Assembly: GCF_004354045.1 (NCBI RefSeq)
Contig: NZ_SMRT01000001.1
Location: forward strand, 930,001 to 994,000
DNA: 64,000 bases
From: Paenibacillus piri
GTDB taxonomy: Bacteria > Bacillota > Bacilli > Paenibacillales > NBRC-103111
Reading direction: 5' to 3'
Part shown: one piece after another, positions 43,520 to 52,096 of the stretch
How the letters are laid out: every line of letters starts with the position of its first letter
Position numbering within the stretch: position 1 is the stretch's first letter
Notes under the pieces: model-generated
Told to the model about the DNA's origin: nothing
Seen by the model: the letters and a program-made list of their open reading frames with translations, nothing else
Databases searched by the model: none
Program-made: the position numbers and the translations under genes

Positions 43520-44671
43520 TTGAATACGACAAGACGGTTCCTGAAGATAAAATTGGCTATTGTACTGTTGCTTTTCCTTTCCGGCTGCTGGGACTATAAG
43601 GAGATTCATCATTTAACGTTTGTTACGACAATCGGTATCGATTACAAGGATGACGTTTTTTTCGTTTATGTGCAGGCGCTCAATTTCGCCAATATTGCGC
43701 AAAAGGAGGGGCTGCGCCCTCCGAGTCACAGCGCGGTAATCGGTGTCGGCAAAGGACCGACGATTACCGACGCGATGTTCGATCTGTATAAATCGGAGCA
43801 GCAGCGTATATTTTGGGGTCATATATCCGCCATGATTGTTAGCGAGCAGGCGCTTAGGCGGGTCTCCGTCGAGGATTTGACGGATACGATCAACCGGTAT
43901 CGGGAGATCCGCTATAATATATGGGTATACGGAACGAGCGAGCCGATCGAAAAGCTGCTTGAAGTGACGCCGAATTTCGGCTATTCGCCCTATGACTCCA
44001 ACCTGATGAAGCCGGATAAAACATTCAATCAATTTTCCGCGATCGAGCCTGTCTTTTTATATCAGTTTATTAAACATTATTTCGAAAGAGGGGTCACCGC
44101 CATGCTGCCCAAGCTTTCCTACGAAAACTCGCATTGGAGGGAAGGCGGCAAAGCTACGGAGCATTTGGAAATATCCGGAGCCTATTTTTATTCGTATAAA
44201 AAACTGAAGGGGAGTCTGACTCGGGAGCAGCTTATCGGCAAGCGATATTTGGACGAGCATGCCTTGCGCGTTCCGATAACGGTTTTCGAGAAAGGAAAGC
44301 CGGTAGCCTCAATCGTGCTGGAGCCCCCAGACGTTCATTACAAGCACAGGCTGGAGAACGGCGAGGTCTATTATGATATTCGCGTTCGCTTGAACGGTTA
44401 TATCGATGAACTATATAAAGATTTGAAGCAGGAAACGATGACTTCGCTCATCGAGAATAAAGTCGAAAAGCAAATCAGGGAAACGTTCAACAGCGGCAAA
44501 AAAATAAAAGCCGACGTCTTGAATTTGAATACCCCGGTATACCGCTTTGATTTTTCGGGTTGGAAATCGCATATTTTTCCGAACAAGGATATGGAAAACA
44601 TTCATATCGATCAAATCACGGTTAAAGCATTGATTAAATATACGGGCAAATATAAAGGGAGAATCGATTAA
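43520..44671 (+). CDS. Spore germination receptor C subunit (GerAC family lipoprotein)
   Basis: 383 residues from a TTG start at 43520; no ATG or GTG would keep the signal peptide. The lipobox FLSGC gives a lipidated cysteine at residue 23, followed by the family signature WDYKEIHHLTFVTTIGIDY. The three mixed alpha/beta domains of GerBC-type proteins fit the length. It starts seven bases after the A subunit and ends the operon, with a hairpin 27 bp later. Confidence 0.92.
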   Translation: MNTTRRFLKIKLAIVLLLFLSGCWDYKEIHHLTFVTTIGIDYKDDVFFVYVQALNFANIAQKEGLRPPSHSAVIGVGKGPTITDAMFDLYKSEQQRIFWGHISAMIVSEQALRRVSVEDLTDTINRYREIRYNIWVYGTSEPIEKLLEVTPNFGYSPYDSNLMKPDKTFNQFSAIEPVFLYQFIKHYFERGVTAMLPKLSYENSHWREGGKATEHLEISGAYFYSYKKLKGSLTREQLIGKRYLDEHALRVPITVFEKGKPVASIVLEPPDVHYKHRLENGEVYYDIRVRLNGYIDELYKDLKQETMTSLIENKVEKQIRETFNSGKKIKADVLNLNTPVYRFDFSGWKSHIFPNKDMENIHIDQITVKALIKYTGKYKGRID

Positions 44672-44698
44672 ACGCGGCGATATGCCGCCGCTTTGAAG

Positions 44699-44724
44699 CG
44701 CCATGCCGGACGGCATGGCGTTAA
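44699..44724 (+). terminator. Terminator hairpin of the ger operon
   Basis: Perfect nine-base stem CGCCATGCC-GGAC-GGCATGGCG followed by TTAATT. Confidence 0.65.
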
Positions 44725-44907
44725 TTGGGCGACCGCCGATTCGAATGCTGAAGCGTTCGCGAGTCTTCGGCACTACGGTTAACCGCAGCTTCAAAAATAT
44801 TGAAACTGAATGACCGGGTTCGGGCTCCGCCTAAGCAGATATTACTTCTGTCTAAAACAATGTTAGCTTTGTACATTTTCATGATGGGGGTCGCTTTGAA
44901 ATAATAG

Positions 44908-44919
44908 AGCTGTACAGCT
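44908..44919. promoter_or_regulatory. Palindrome in the leader of the GHL6-type glycosidase gene
   Basis: AGCTGTACAGCT, a perfect 12-base palindrome nine bases before the AAGGAGG of the gene at 44947; could be a repressor site, but the length is short. Confidence 0.25.
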
Positions 44920-44946
44920 TAACCATAAAGGAGGCTCTATTCGAAC

Positions 44947-46980
44947 ATGTCAACTTCATTGCGGTTCAGACAGGTCCATTTGGATTTTCACACAAGCCCG
45001 GACATTCCCGGCATCGGGGCCGAATTCGATGCGGATCAGTTTGCCGCGACGCTGGAAGCGGCGAGGGTCGATTCGATTACCTGCTTCGCCCGCTGCCACC
45101 ACGGCATGCTGTATTACGATTCTGCATTGAATCCGGAGCGCATTCATCCCGATCTGAAAAACAGGCATTTGCTGAAGGAGCAGATCGAAGCCTGCCATAA
45201 GCGCAACATTCGCGTTCCGATCTATATCACTGTGCAATGGGATCACTATACGGCCGAGCAGCATCCGGAGTGGATCGGCTTGGACGAGCAGGGCTGCCCG
45301 ATCGGCACGCCGGTTTATGAAGCGGGCTTTTATCGCCATCTGTGCGTCAATACGCCTTACCGCGAATTTCTGAAGCAGCATACGAAGGAAGTACTCGATA
45401 CGTTTGAGGTGGACGGCCTTTTCTTCGATATTGTCAAAACAGTTGAATGCTCTTGTAAATATTGCCGTGACGGCATGGCGGCGGCGGGACTTGATCCGAC
45501 CCGTGCTTCGGACAGAATGAGCTACGCGACGGCAATGATGGACGACTTCAAGCTGGAGCTCTCCGCCTTTGTCAGACAGTATAATGAGGAATGCACCATT
45601 TTTTATAATAAAGGCCATGTCGGCGTTGCGGATAAACCGGCGGCGGCCGGATTCAGCCATTGGGAGCTGGAATCGCTGCCGAGCGGCGGCTGGGGCTACA
45701 TGCACTTTCCGCTGGCCGTACGCTATGCGCGCAACCTGGGACTGGACAGCCTCGGCATGACGGGCAAGTTCCATACATCGTGGGGCGACTTTCATTCCTT
45801 TAAAAATCAGGCGGCGCTCGAGTTCGAATGCTTCAATATGCTGTCGCTGAACGCCAAGTGCAGCATCGGAGACCAGCTTGACCCGAACGGTCGCATTTCG
45901 GCCCCGGTCTATGAGCTCATCGGCGCCGTATACAGCCAGGTGGAGAAAAAGGAGCCTTGGTGCGCACAAGCGAAGGCTGTAACCGATATCGGCGTGTTGA
46001 CGCCCGAGGAGTTCAGCGAAAAAGAGCTGCGGATGCCTCCGGCCTCGATCGGCGTCGCCCGCATGCTGCAGGAAAGCGCACACCAGTTCGACATTATTGA
46101 TAGTGAAAGCGATTTCTCCCGTTACAAGGTCGTTATTTTGCCCGACCGCATCCCGGTCTCGCAAGCGCTGGCGGCCAAGCTGGACGCTTATACGGCCGGC
46201 GGCGGCGCCGTCATTGCCTCGTTCGAATCCGGCTTGGACAAGCAGGGCGGCGAAGTCGCCTGGAGCCGGCTCGGCATCCGGCTGAAAGCCGATCAGACGC
46301 GCGATGCGGACGGTCAATTGGTACGGGGAAAGGCGTATGCCCGAGGCGATTACGTCGACTATATTTTGCCGCAGGGAACGATCGGCGCAGGCTTGCCGCA
46401 GACCGAGCACGCGATGTATTTGAAGGGCGTCGAGGTCGAAGCGCAGCCGGGCAGCGAGCTGCTGGCGCCGGTGATCAAGTCGTACTTCAACCGGTCGTAC
46501 AAGCATTTTTGCTCCCACCGCCAATCGCCGTCATCCGGCGCGGCCGATTATGCGGGAGTCGTCAAGAACGGCAGCGTCATCTATTTTGCTCATCCGATCT
46601 TCACCCAATATCAGCAAAATGCGCCGCGCTGGTGCAAGCAGCTGTTTTTGAACGCACTGGCTATGCTGCTGCCGGAGCCGCTGCTCCGGCATGAAGGGCC
46701 GAGCACCGTGCTGGCAACGTTGAACGAACAGCCTGGCGAGAACCGCTGGGTCGCGCATCTGCTTCATTATATTCCGGAGCGCCGAAGCGCCGATATCGAC
46801 ATTATTGAGGATGTTATTCCGCTGTACGATCTGAAGATTAGCGTCAAGGCGGCGGCCGATGTCAAATCGGTCGTCTGTGTGCCGGAGCGGCAGCCGCTTC
46901 CTTACACAAGCGTCGACGGCCGCATCGAGTTTACGCTGCCGAAGCTGCAAGGCCATCAAATGATCGCTATCCAATATTAG
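44947..46980 (+). CDS. Predicted glycoside hydrolase, GHL6-type barrel with beta-galactosidase trimerisation-like domain
   Basis: 677 residues, no signal peptide. The N-terminal part (about 5-330) reads as a TIM barrel of the hypothetical glycosyl hydrolase 6 type: DSITCFARCHHGMLYY, IRVPIYITVQWDHY, and the acidic FEVDGLFFDIVKTVEC strand end, followed by CSCKYC. The middle (about 350-545) resembles the beta-galactosidase trimerisation (Rossmann-like) domain, with VVILPDRIPVSQALAAKLDAYTAGGGAV. A short beta-sandwich closes the protein (about 590-677). The family is related to GH42/GH29-type retaining enzymes, but substrate is undetermined. It is a single-gene unit with strong AAGGAGG, ending just before the MITE-like element. 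Confidence 0.75.
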   Translation: MSTSLRFRQVHLDFHTSPDIPGIGAEFDADQFAATLEAARVDSITCFARCHHGMLYYDSALNPERIHPDLKNRHLLKEQIEACHKRNIRVPIYITVQWDHYTAEQHPEWIGLDEQGCPIGTPVYEAGFYRHLCVNTPYREFLKQHTKEVLDTFEVDGLFFDIVKTVECSCKYCRDGMAAAGLDPTRASDRMSYATAMMDDFKLELSAFVRQYNEECTIFYNKGHVGVADKPAAAGFSHWELESLPSGGWGYMHFPLAVRYARNLGLDSLGMTGKFHTSWGDFHSFKNQAALEFECFNMLSLNAKCSIGDQLDPNGRISAPVYELIGAVYSQVEKKEPWCAQAKAVTDIGVLTPEEFSEKELRMPPASIGVARMLQESAHQFDIIDSESDFSRYKVVILPDRIPVSQALAAKLDAYTAGGGAVIASFESGLDKQGGEVAWSRLGIRLKADQTRDADGQLVRGKAYARGDYVDYILPQGTIGAGLPQTEHAMYLKGVEVEAQPGSELLAPVIKSYFNRSYKHFCSHRQSPSSGAADYAGVVKNGSVIYFAHPIFTQYQQNAPRWCKQLFLNALAMLLPEPLLRHEGPSTVLATLNEQPGENRWVAHLLHYIPERRSADIDIIEDVIPLYDLKISVKAAADVKSVVCVPERQPLPYTSVDGRIEFTLPKLQGHQMIAIQY

Positions 46981-47013
46981 CAGGCATAGAGAAAATCGCC
47001 TTCTTTACAACCG

Positions 47014-47181
47014 AAAGAGGCTGTCCCATAAGGGTATCGACCGGTGATACAGTCCCAGAAAATATGCAAAGCCGCCTCCACACCACTATATAAGTGGGGA
47101 TGGAAGCGGCTTTTTACATGAAAATACATATTAGAGTGGGGGGATGAAAATCCAATAATGACCTTTGGGACAGCCTCTTTT
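47014..47181 (+). repeat. MITE-like element, copy 1
   Basis: About 168 bp bounded by inverted terminal repeats of roughly 20 bases (AAAGAGGCTGTCCCATAAGG at 47014 and its near complement at 47161-47181). The centre is a long stem-loop, AAAGCCGC (47068) to GCGGCTTT (47113), with an inner CCACT/AGTGG pair, followed by a T-run, so it can also terminate transcription of the glycosidase gene. There is no transposase. The ends resemble those of transposons with GGCTGTCCCA termini. A target duplication was not evident. Confidence 0.75.
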
Positions 47182-47342
47182 CTTATAATATCAGAATTTA
47201 TATATTTTCAGCGGAGCTGAAGCTTTCTATCATTTCAAGAAAATCTACATTTAAATCGCGGTCGCTCATCCTGGATAGGCCTCGATAAAGGTTTTCTTAT
47301 GACCGGGCTGCCCAGAGCGGCACGTCTCTCTTGGGCGGCATT
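47182..47342. other. Intergenic stretch before the convergent yitT gene
   Basis: No gene. An inverted repeat GCTGCCCA / TGGGCGGC (about 47307-47340) lies at the end of the yitT gene and may act as its terminator, though it has no clear T-run on the minus strand. Confidence 0.35.
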
Positions 47343-48236
47343 TTAATGGATATCTTTCTTTTTGAACCGTCCGCCTTTAACGTCATGAATATTGCCTATG
47401 GCTAGAAAAGCGCGGGGGTCCAGCTCATCTACAATCGATTTCAGCTTCGCTTCCTCCAGACGGGTAATGACGCTGAATATAACCTTTTTATCGTCGCCCG
47501 TAAAGGCTCCCTCTCCGTTCAAATAAGTGACGCCGCGGCCCAGCCGGTGCGTGATCGCATCGCCGATTTTGACGAATTCATCACTGATGATCCATACCGA
47601 CTTGGATTGATCCAGGCCTTCTATTGTTATGTCTATCATTTTAAAAGCGATAAAATAGGCAATCAGAGAATACATCGCACGATCCCAGCCGAACACGAAC
47701 CCTGCGCTGCCGAGGATGAACAGGTTGAAGAACATGACAATCTCGCCTACGGAAAATGCCGATTTTTTGCTGAATAAAATCGCTACGATCTCGGTTCCGT
47801 CCAAAGACCCTCCCGAGCGGATAACAAGTCCGACGCCGATCCCGAGAATAATACCCCCGAATACGGCAGCCAGCAGCGGGTCGATCGTAATCGGCTTGAC
47901 CGGATGAAGCAGCGTCGTCCCGAGTGACATGACAACGACCGAAAACAATGTGGAGACGGCGAACGTTTTACCGATCTGCTTGTAGCCCATCAATAAAAAG
48001 GGTAGGTTCAGAACGACCAGGAACACACCGAGCGGAACATGAAACAAGTGTGAAAAAATGATAGAAATACCGACAATTCCGCCGTCAATAATATTGTTAG
48101 GCACAAGGAAAATTTCCAAACCTACCGAAAACAGAGCCGATCCGACCACCATAAAAAAGGCGCGGCGCAAAAATTTGGCAAGTGTCAGCTTCTGATGCTG
48201 AGAGGCCGGTTCACTTTGAATAGTTGCATTAGACAT
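47343..48236 (-). CDS. YitT-family membrane protein (DUF161 + DUF2179)
   Basis: 297 residues. Five or six helices occupy about 25-215 (for example VGSALFSVGLEIFLVPNNIIDGG near the start, a YitT hallmark), and a soluble C-terminal DUF2179 domain about 225-285 (GRGVTYLNGEGAFTGDDKKVIFSVITRLE). The family is widespread in Firmicutes and its transport role is not established. GAGGG precedes the ATG. A small membrane-protein gene lies 17 bp upstream on the same strand. Confidence 0.9.
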   Translation of the reverse strand: MSNATIQSEPASQHQKLTLAKFLRRAFFMVVGSALFSVGLEIFLVPNNIIDGGIVGISIIFSHLFHVPLGVFLVVLNLPFLLMGYKQIGKTFAVSTLFSVVVMSLGTTLLHPVKPITIDPLLAAVFGGIILGIGVGLVIRSGGSLDGTEIVAILFSKKSAFSVGEIVMFFNLFILGSAGFVFGWDRAMYSLIAYFIAFKMIDITIEGLDQSKSVWIISDEFVKIGDAITHRLGRGVTYLNGEGAFTGDDKKVIFSVITRLEEAKLKSIVDELDPRAFLAIGNIHDVKGGRFKKKDIH

Positions 48237-48253
48237 GTAAGGTTCCCTCTTTT

Positions 48254-48646
48254 CTAATTCTCATTCATAAACTTGGATTGTGATAAATCGAATGAGAGCA
48301 TTACTACGAAAACCGAGGTGAACTTGAGCGGAGCCAACAAAAATCGTCGTAATAGCTCGGGAACCTTGGAATGCAAAAAGATGATAAATAATATCAATAA
48401 GGACAATCCGAACCATTTCTCAGTCTCCTGCTCGTTCCGGGGCCATGTTGGCTTATGCAGATTAACGGCCTGTTTGGAAGGTACCGTCTCCAGATGCATG
48501 GCCGTAAACGAATTGGCAGGCTGATTCAATACGGTATCCTCATACGGCAGCTGCTGAGATATAGGAGGCGTCAACGGAAAAATGAAAAAGCCGACGATCA
48601 ACCAGACAAAAATAACCCAAAAACGGTTTCGTGCAGAACGATGCAC
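48254..48646 (-). CDS. Small two-helix membrane protein, unknown
   Basis: 130 residues from a GTG at 48646, preferred because GGAGG (48654-48658) is seven bases before it. Longer in-frame readings reach 48706 or 48745 without ribosome sites. Helices at about 9-26 (WVIFVWLIVGFFIFPLTP) and 77-93 (FGLSLLILFIIFLHS) flank a hydrophilic, probably extracellular loop with QLPYEDTVLNQPANSF. It ends 17 bp before yitT and may be cotranscribed with it. No family recognised. Confidence 0.55.
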   Translation of the reverse strand: MHRSARNRFWVIFVWLIVGFFIFPLTPPISQQLPYEDTVLNQPANSFTAMHLETVPSKQAVNLHKPTWPRNEQETEKWFGLSLLILFIIFLHSKVPELLRRFLLAPLKFTSVFVVMLSFDLSQSKFMNEN

Positions 48647-48874
48647 CAGGATGCCTCCAATCACGACTAAACCTAAGGAATTGCTTGAATTGTAGCACTT
48701 TCGCATAAGGTGAGTCAAACTGGCGTAATGCTGGAAACAGGCCAAAATTTCAGGTTATTTTAAGCTAGCCCGTCCATAATGGTCTATATTAACCATCTCT
48801 ATTGTGACCGGGTCCACCGGTTTCTATCCCGTACGATCATCATAGAATCTACTTCAGGAAAGGGTGTTTCCCAA

Positions 48875-49777
48875 TTGAATACATCTTTGGCAAACCGCAA
48901 ATGGATGTTTGTCTCATTGATTTTACTCATTATTTTGATCGCCTATGCCGTAGTATATCCCCCTATCGCCAAAAGCAGCGAAGCGGTGGCCAAGGTGAAC
49001 GGAACGACCATCAGCAAAGATCAGCTGGTAAAAACGGCACTGGCCGGCACCGGTCAGCAAACCGTACAGCGCATGATCGAGCAGGAGCTGATCCGGCAGG
49101 AAGCCGACAAAGCGGGCATTCAGATTCAGGATGCGGATATTGAAAAGGAGATCGGCAAGCTCAAACAAAATTTCCCTTCCGACAATGAATTTAACCAGGC
49201 GCTGGAAGCGAACGGCTTGACGTTGGACGGCATCAAGGAGGAAATGAAGCCGCAGGTCATGATGAACAAGCTTCTGGAAAAAGAAGTGACCGTGACCGAC
49301 GATGAAATTAAGCAGTATTACGATAAAAACCTGGATTCGTTGAAAACGCAGGAGCAGGTCAAAGCTTCGCATATATTAGTAGCGACTAAAGAAGAAGCCG
49401 ACGCCATATTGGCCGATTTGAAAAAAGGCGCCGATTTTGCGAAAACCGCTCAGGAGAAATCGCAGGATACCGGCACGAATTCTAAAGGCGGCGATCTCGA
49501 TTTCATTAGCCGCGGCGTGATGGAGTCGTCGTTCGAAACGGCCGCTTTTGCTTTGAAGCCGGGTGAAATCAGCGATGTGGTGCAGACGAGCAACGGCTTT
49601 CATATTATTAAGGTAACGGATCATAAAGATGCCGCTACGCCGACGTTGGACGAAAAGAAAACGGAAATCCACGATATACTGGCCGATGAAAAAGTGCAGA
49701 CTATGTCGGCCGCATGGCTGCAGCAAAAAAAATCGGAAGCGAAAATCGAAGATTATTCGGCTTCCGTGCTGAAGTAA
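48875..49777 (+). CDS. PrsA/SurA-like peptidyl-prolyl cis-trans isomerase (foldase), membrane anchored
   Basis: 300 residues from a TTG at 48875, preceded by AGGAAAGGGTG; longer readings would start in the upstream promoter region. A single N-terminal anchor (about 10-31, MFVSLILLIILIAYAVVY) has no lipobox, so it is a signal anchor rather than a PrsA lipoprotein. A SurA-like N-terminal domain (about 40-155) precedes one parvulin domain (about 165-255, beginning VKASHILVATKEEADAIL, with GDLDFISRGVM and SNGFHIIKV). It would assist folding of exported proteins outside the membrane. Divergent from the small membrane protein; followed by a strong terminator. Confidence 0.87.
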   Translation: MNTSLANRKWMFVSLILLIILIAYAVVYPPIAKSSEAVAKVNGTTISKDQLVKTALAGTGQQTVQRMIEQELIRQEADKAGIQIQDADIEKEIGKLKQNFPSDNEFNQALEANGLTLDGIKEEMKPQVMMNKLLEKEVTVTDDEIKQYYDKNLDSLKTQEQVKASHILVATKEEADAILADLKKGADFAKTAQEKSQDTGTNSKGGDLDFISRGVMESSFETAAFALKPGEISDVVQTSNGFHIIKVTDHKDAATPTLDEKKTEIHDILADEKVQTMSAAWLQQKKSEAKIEDYSASVLK

Positions 49778-49793
49778 GAAGGAACGACACAGC

Positions 49794-49834
49794 AGACCCT
49801 TGAGTCAAATTGACTTGGAGGGTCTATTTTTTTT
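49794..49834 (+). terminator. Rho-independent terminator of the foldase gene
   Basis: AGACCCT-TG-AGTCAA paired with TTGACT-TGG-AGGGTCT, followed by eight T. Confidence 0.9.
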
Positions 49835-49867
49835 ATGATACGGTCGTTTGTAGGACGGCGATGTTTC

Positions 49868-49894
49868 CTGAAAATTTGCTGAAAAAACGCTGAA
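49868..49894. promoter_or_regulatory. Array of three CTGAA(A) boxes at 11-bp spacing upstream of the MacA-like gene
   Basis: CTGAA occurs at 49868, 49879 and 49890, exactly 11 bp apart, each followed by A. The reverse complement TTCAG forms similar arrays at 49969-50006 and before the response regulator gene at 56774. Direct repeats at 11 bp are the known binding pattern of OmpR/PhoB-type regulators. Confidence 0.6.
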
Positions 49895-49968
49895 AGTCGT
49901 TGTTTGTACTTGCATGACTCTGGAGCTAAAATAGGCGGAAAACAGCGCAGCTTCAGCCCTTTTCCGCA

Positions 49969-50006
49969 TTCAGCGTTCTTTCAGCCGGTCATCAAGGCCA
50001 ATTCAG
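49969..50006. promoter_or_regulatory. TTCAG array (11-bp periodic) upstream of the MacA-like gene
   Basis: TTCAG at 49969, 49980 and 50002 (intervals 11 and 22). It faces the exporter operon and lies about 400 bp upstream of its first gene. An additional TTCAG at 49952 is out of phase. Confidence 0.6.
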
Positions 50007-50400
50007 ATATGCCGCTCATAATGGAGCCATAAGTAAAAAGCTCTGGATCATGCGGCAGCTCGGCGATTATTTCATTACAGGCTGCGTTTACGGCAGGGGC
50101 TGCTGCAGGCGGGACATAGCTTCAGTGTATGGGGAAGCCCCGCGCGAAGCTTGATCCGTGTTTGATCGGAATTAACGATTCGTGGAAGGAGCAGCAAAAG
50201 ATCGGAACTTTGGCGTTATCCGAAGGAGCTGAATCTACATACAGCCGGCCGGAGTCATGATGTTTTCCCAGAACACGACGGAGTATGAGGCGATCTTCAT
50301 TACAATAGAAGGAAGCATTCAACATTGCGGGAATAACCGGACCCGCGGTACAAATTGGAAGCAAGCAATTGGAAATTGAGCTGGGGAGGCATCAAGTTTC
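50007..50400 (+). other. Long leader or gap before the MacA-like gene
   Basis: No gene is recognised. A TACAAT at 50301 could be a -10 box but lacks a -35. A frame around 50155-50260 reads LIGINDSWKEQQKIGTLALS without a start or ribosome site; it may be a decayed gene. GGGGAGG of the next gene is at 50383-50389. Confidence 0.3.
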
Positions 50401-52092
50401 ATGAAGATGAAAAAAGGACTTATTGCGGTTGTAGCGGCGGTAGTCGTATGCGGCGGCGGCACTTATTTGTATCTGAATCAGGGCATGTTTCAAACGAAGA
50501 AGCAAACGGCGGTTCAGGAAACAACGGTTACAGCCAAAAAGGGCAACATCCGCTCCGTTATTTCCGGCACCGCCCAGCTCGAGCCTGAGGAGCAGCAAAC
50601 GATTGTCGCGCCCAAGGAAGGCATGATCAAAACGATCAACCTGACGCGCAATCAGACGGTCAAAAAGGGAGACCTGCTGCTTGAAATTTCGGACTCCACG
50701 CTGGAGGAAAGGCTGGACCAGGCCAAGCTGACGCTGAGTCAGTATCAATCGGATATGCAGGATCTGCAGGCGCAATCGGCGGCATTGCGGACGGTGGCGC
50801 CGGCCAGCGGGAAGCTGATATTGGCGTCCAACATCAGCGAAGGCGCATCCGTGTCCAAAACGACGAAAATCGCGACTATCGCCGATACCGGTACATTGAC
50901 GGCAACCTTGCCGTTCTTGCAGGAGGAAGCGGCGCAAATTCATGAAGGAGACAGCGTTCAACTGACGATCGACGGATATATGCTGACCAAATCCGGTGCC
51001 GTCAGCTCGGTGTCTCAATCGGTGAAATCCGATGCGACAGGCAACCGGCTGCTCGACGTGGCGATACGGATCGACAATGACGGAACGATGGATGCGGGGC
51101 AGACGGTGAAAGGATCGGTTATGGCCGGAGGCGTTAAAATCGAATCCAAGGGGCAGGCGACGCTGCAGTACAAATCGTCGGTCACCGTTTTGGCCGGGGT
51201 GGCAGGCACTCTGGAACAGCTGGCCATCAAAGAAAATCAAATGGTCAATAAAGGCGATCTGATCGATACGATCGTCAGCGATACGCTGAAAAAAGATATA
51301 ACCAATAAGCAAAACCAGATCGATCAATCGGTCAAGAGCATTAAAGATTTGGAAGATCAGCTTGAAAAGCTGAAAGTTACCGCTCCTTTTGACGGCGTAT
51401 TCTCCACAGATTTCGTCGATCAGAAAAAAAATGTGCTGACCGCCTATCCGGTCGGCACCACGATCGCGAGCAGTGTCCAGCTGGGTGCGGTTGCGAATCT
51501 CGACACGCTGCAGCTGCCGATTAAGGTCGACGAGCTTGATCTGCCAAAGGTCAAAGTCGGGCAAAAGGCGGAAGTAAAGGTGGATGCGCTGCCGGGTAAA
51601 ACGTTCACCGGCGAGGTGACGCAGGTGTCGACCGTCGGGACGGTTACGAACGGCGTTACCTTCTATACGGCGGTCGTTTCTTTGAAAAATGCGTCCGAGC
51701 TGAAATATACGATGACAGCGACGGCCGATATTTTAATCCAGGACAAAAAAGATGTAATCGTACTTCCGGTTGAAGCGGTCAAGCAGCGGAACGGCAAACG
51801 GATCGTCTCCCTGAAAAAGGAGGACGGTACGATCGAAGCCGAGCATGAGGTGAAAATCGGCGCCAACAGCAGCACGATGATCGAAATTACCGAAGGCTTG
51901 AAAGAAGGCGATCAGGTTGTCGTCCAAGCGGCAGGTTCGCAGAGAAAGCTATCCGATCAGGAGATCAACCAATTGAGAAACCAGTTCCAGCAAGGAGCGC
52001 GCAACGGCGGTCAAAGCGGCGGACAAGGCAACAACCGTGGAGGCGCTGGCTCCCCTGCAGGCGGAGGCGGCTTCCCTGGAGGAGGGCGGTGA
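50401..52092 (+). CDS. MacA-like membrane-fusion/adaptor protein of an ABC exporter (HlyD family)
   Basis: 563 residues. Signal anchor about 3-22 (KKGLIAVVAAVVVCGGGTYLY), a first biotinyl-lipoyl-like segment (GTAQLEPEEQQTIVAPKEGM) and further beta-barrel segments ending about 515. It is longer than MacA (about 370), because a second hairpin/lipoyl unit appears between residues 240 and 340 (LAGVAGTLEQLAIKENQMVN and a KQNQIDQSVKSIKDLEDQLEKL coiled coil). The C-terminal 45 residues are glycine-rich (GGQSGGQGNNRGGAGSPAGG). It couples the ABC permease to extracellular partners. It is followed within five bases by the ATPase gene. Confidence 0.88.
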   Translation: MKMKKGLIAVVAAVVVCGGGTYLYLNQGMFQTKKQTAVQETTVTAKKGNIRSVISGTAQLEPEEQQTIVAPKEGMIKTINLTRNQTVKKGDLLLEISDSTLEERLDQAKLTLSQYQSDMQDLQAQSAALRTVAPASGKLILASNISEGASVSKTTKIATIADTGTLTATLPFLQEEAAQIHEGDSVQLTIDGYMLTKSGAVSSVSQSVKSDATGNRLLDVAIRIDNDGTMDAGQTVKGSVMAGGVKIESKGQATLQYKSSVTVLAGVAGTLEQLAIKENQMVNKGDLIDTIVSDTLKKDITNKQNQIDQSVKSIKDLEDQLEKLKVTAPFDGVFSTDFVDQKKNVLTAYPVGTTIASSVQLGAVANLDTLQLPIKVDELDLPKVKVGQKAEVKVDALPGKTFTGEVTQVSTVGTVTNGVTFYTAVVSLKNASELKYTMTATADILIQDKKDVIVLPVEAVKQRNGKRIVSLKKEDGTIEAEHEVKIGANSSTMIEITEGLKEGDQVVVQAAGSQRKLSDQEINQLRNQFQQGARNGGQSGGQGNNRGGAGSPAGGGGFPGGGR

Positions 52093-52096
52093 TAGC

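Noticed and set aside
50122..50364. 80-codon open frame on the minus strand upstream of the MacA-like gene
   Set aside because: No ribosome site, atypical composition and no recognisable motif; it lies in the long leader and runs against all neighbours.
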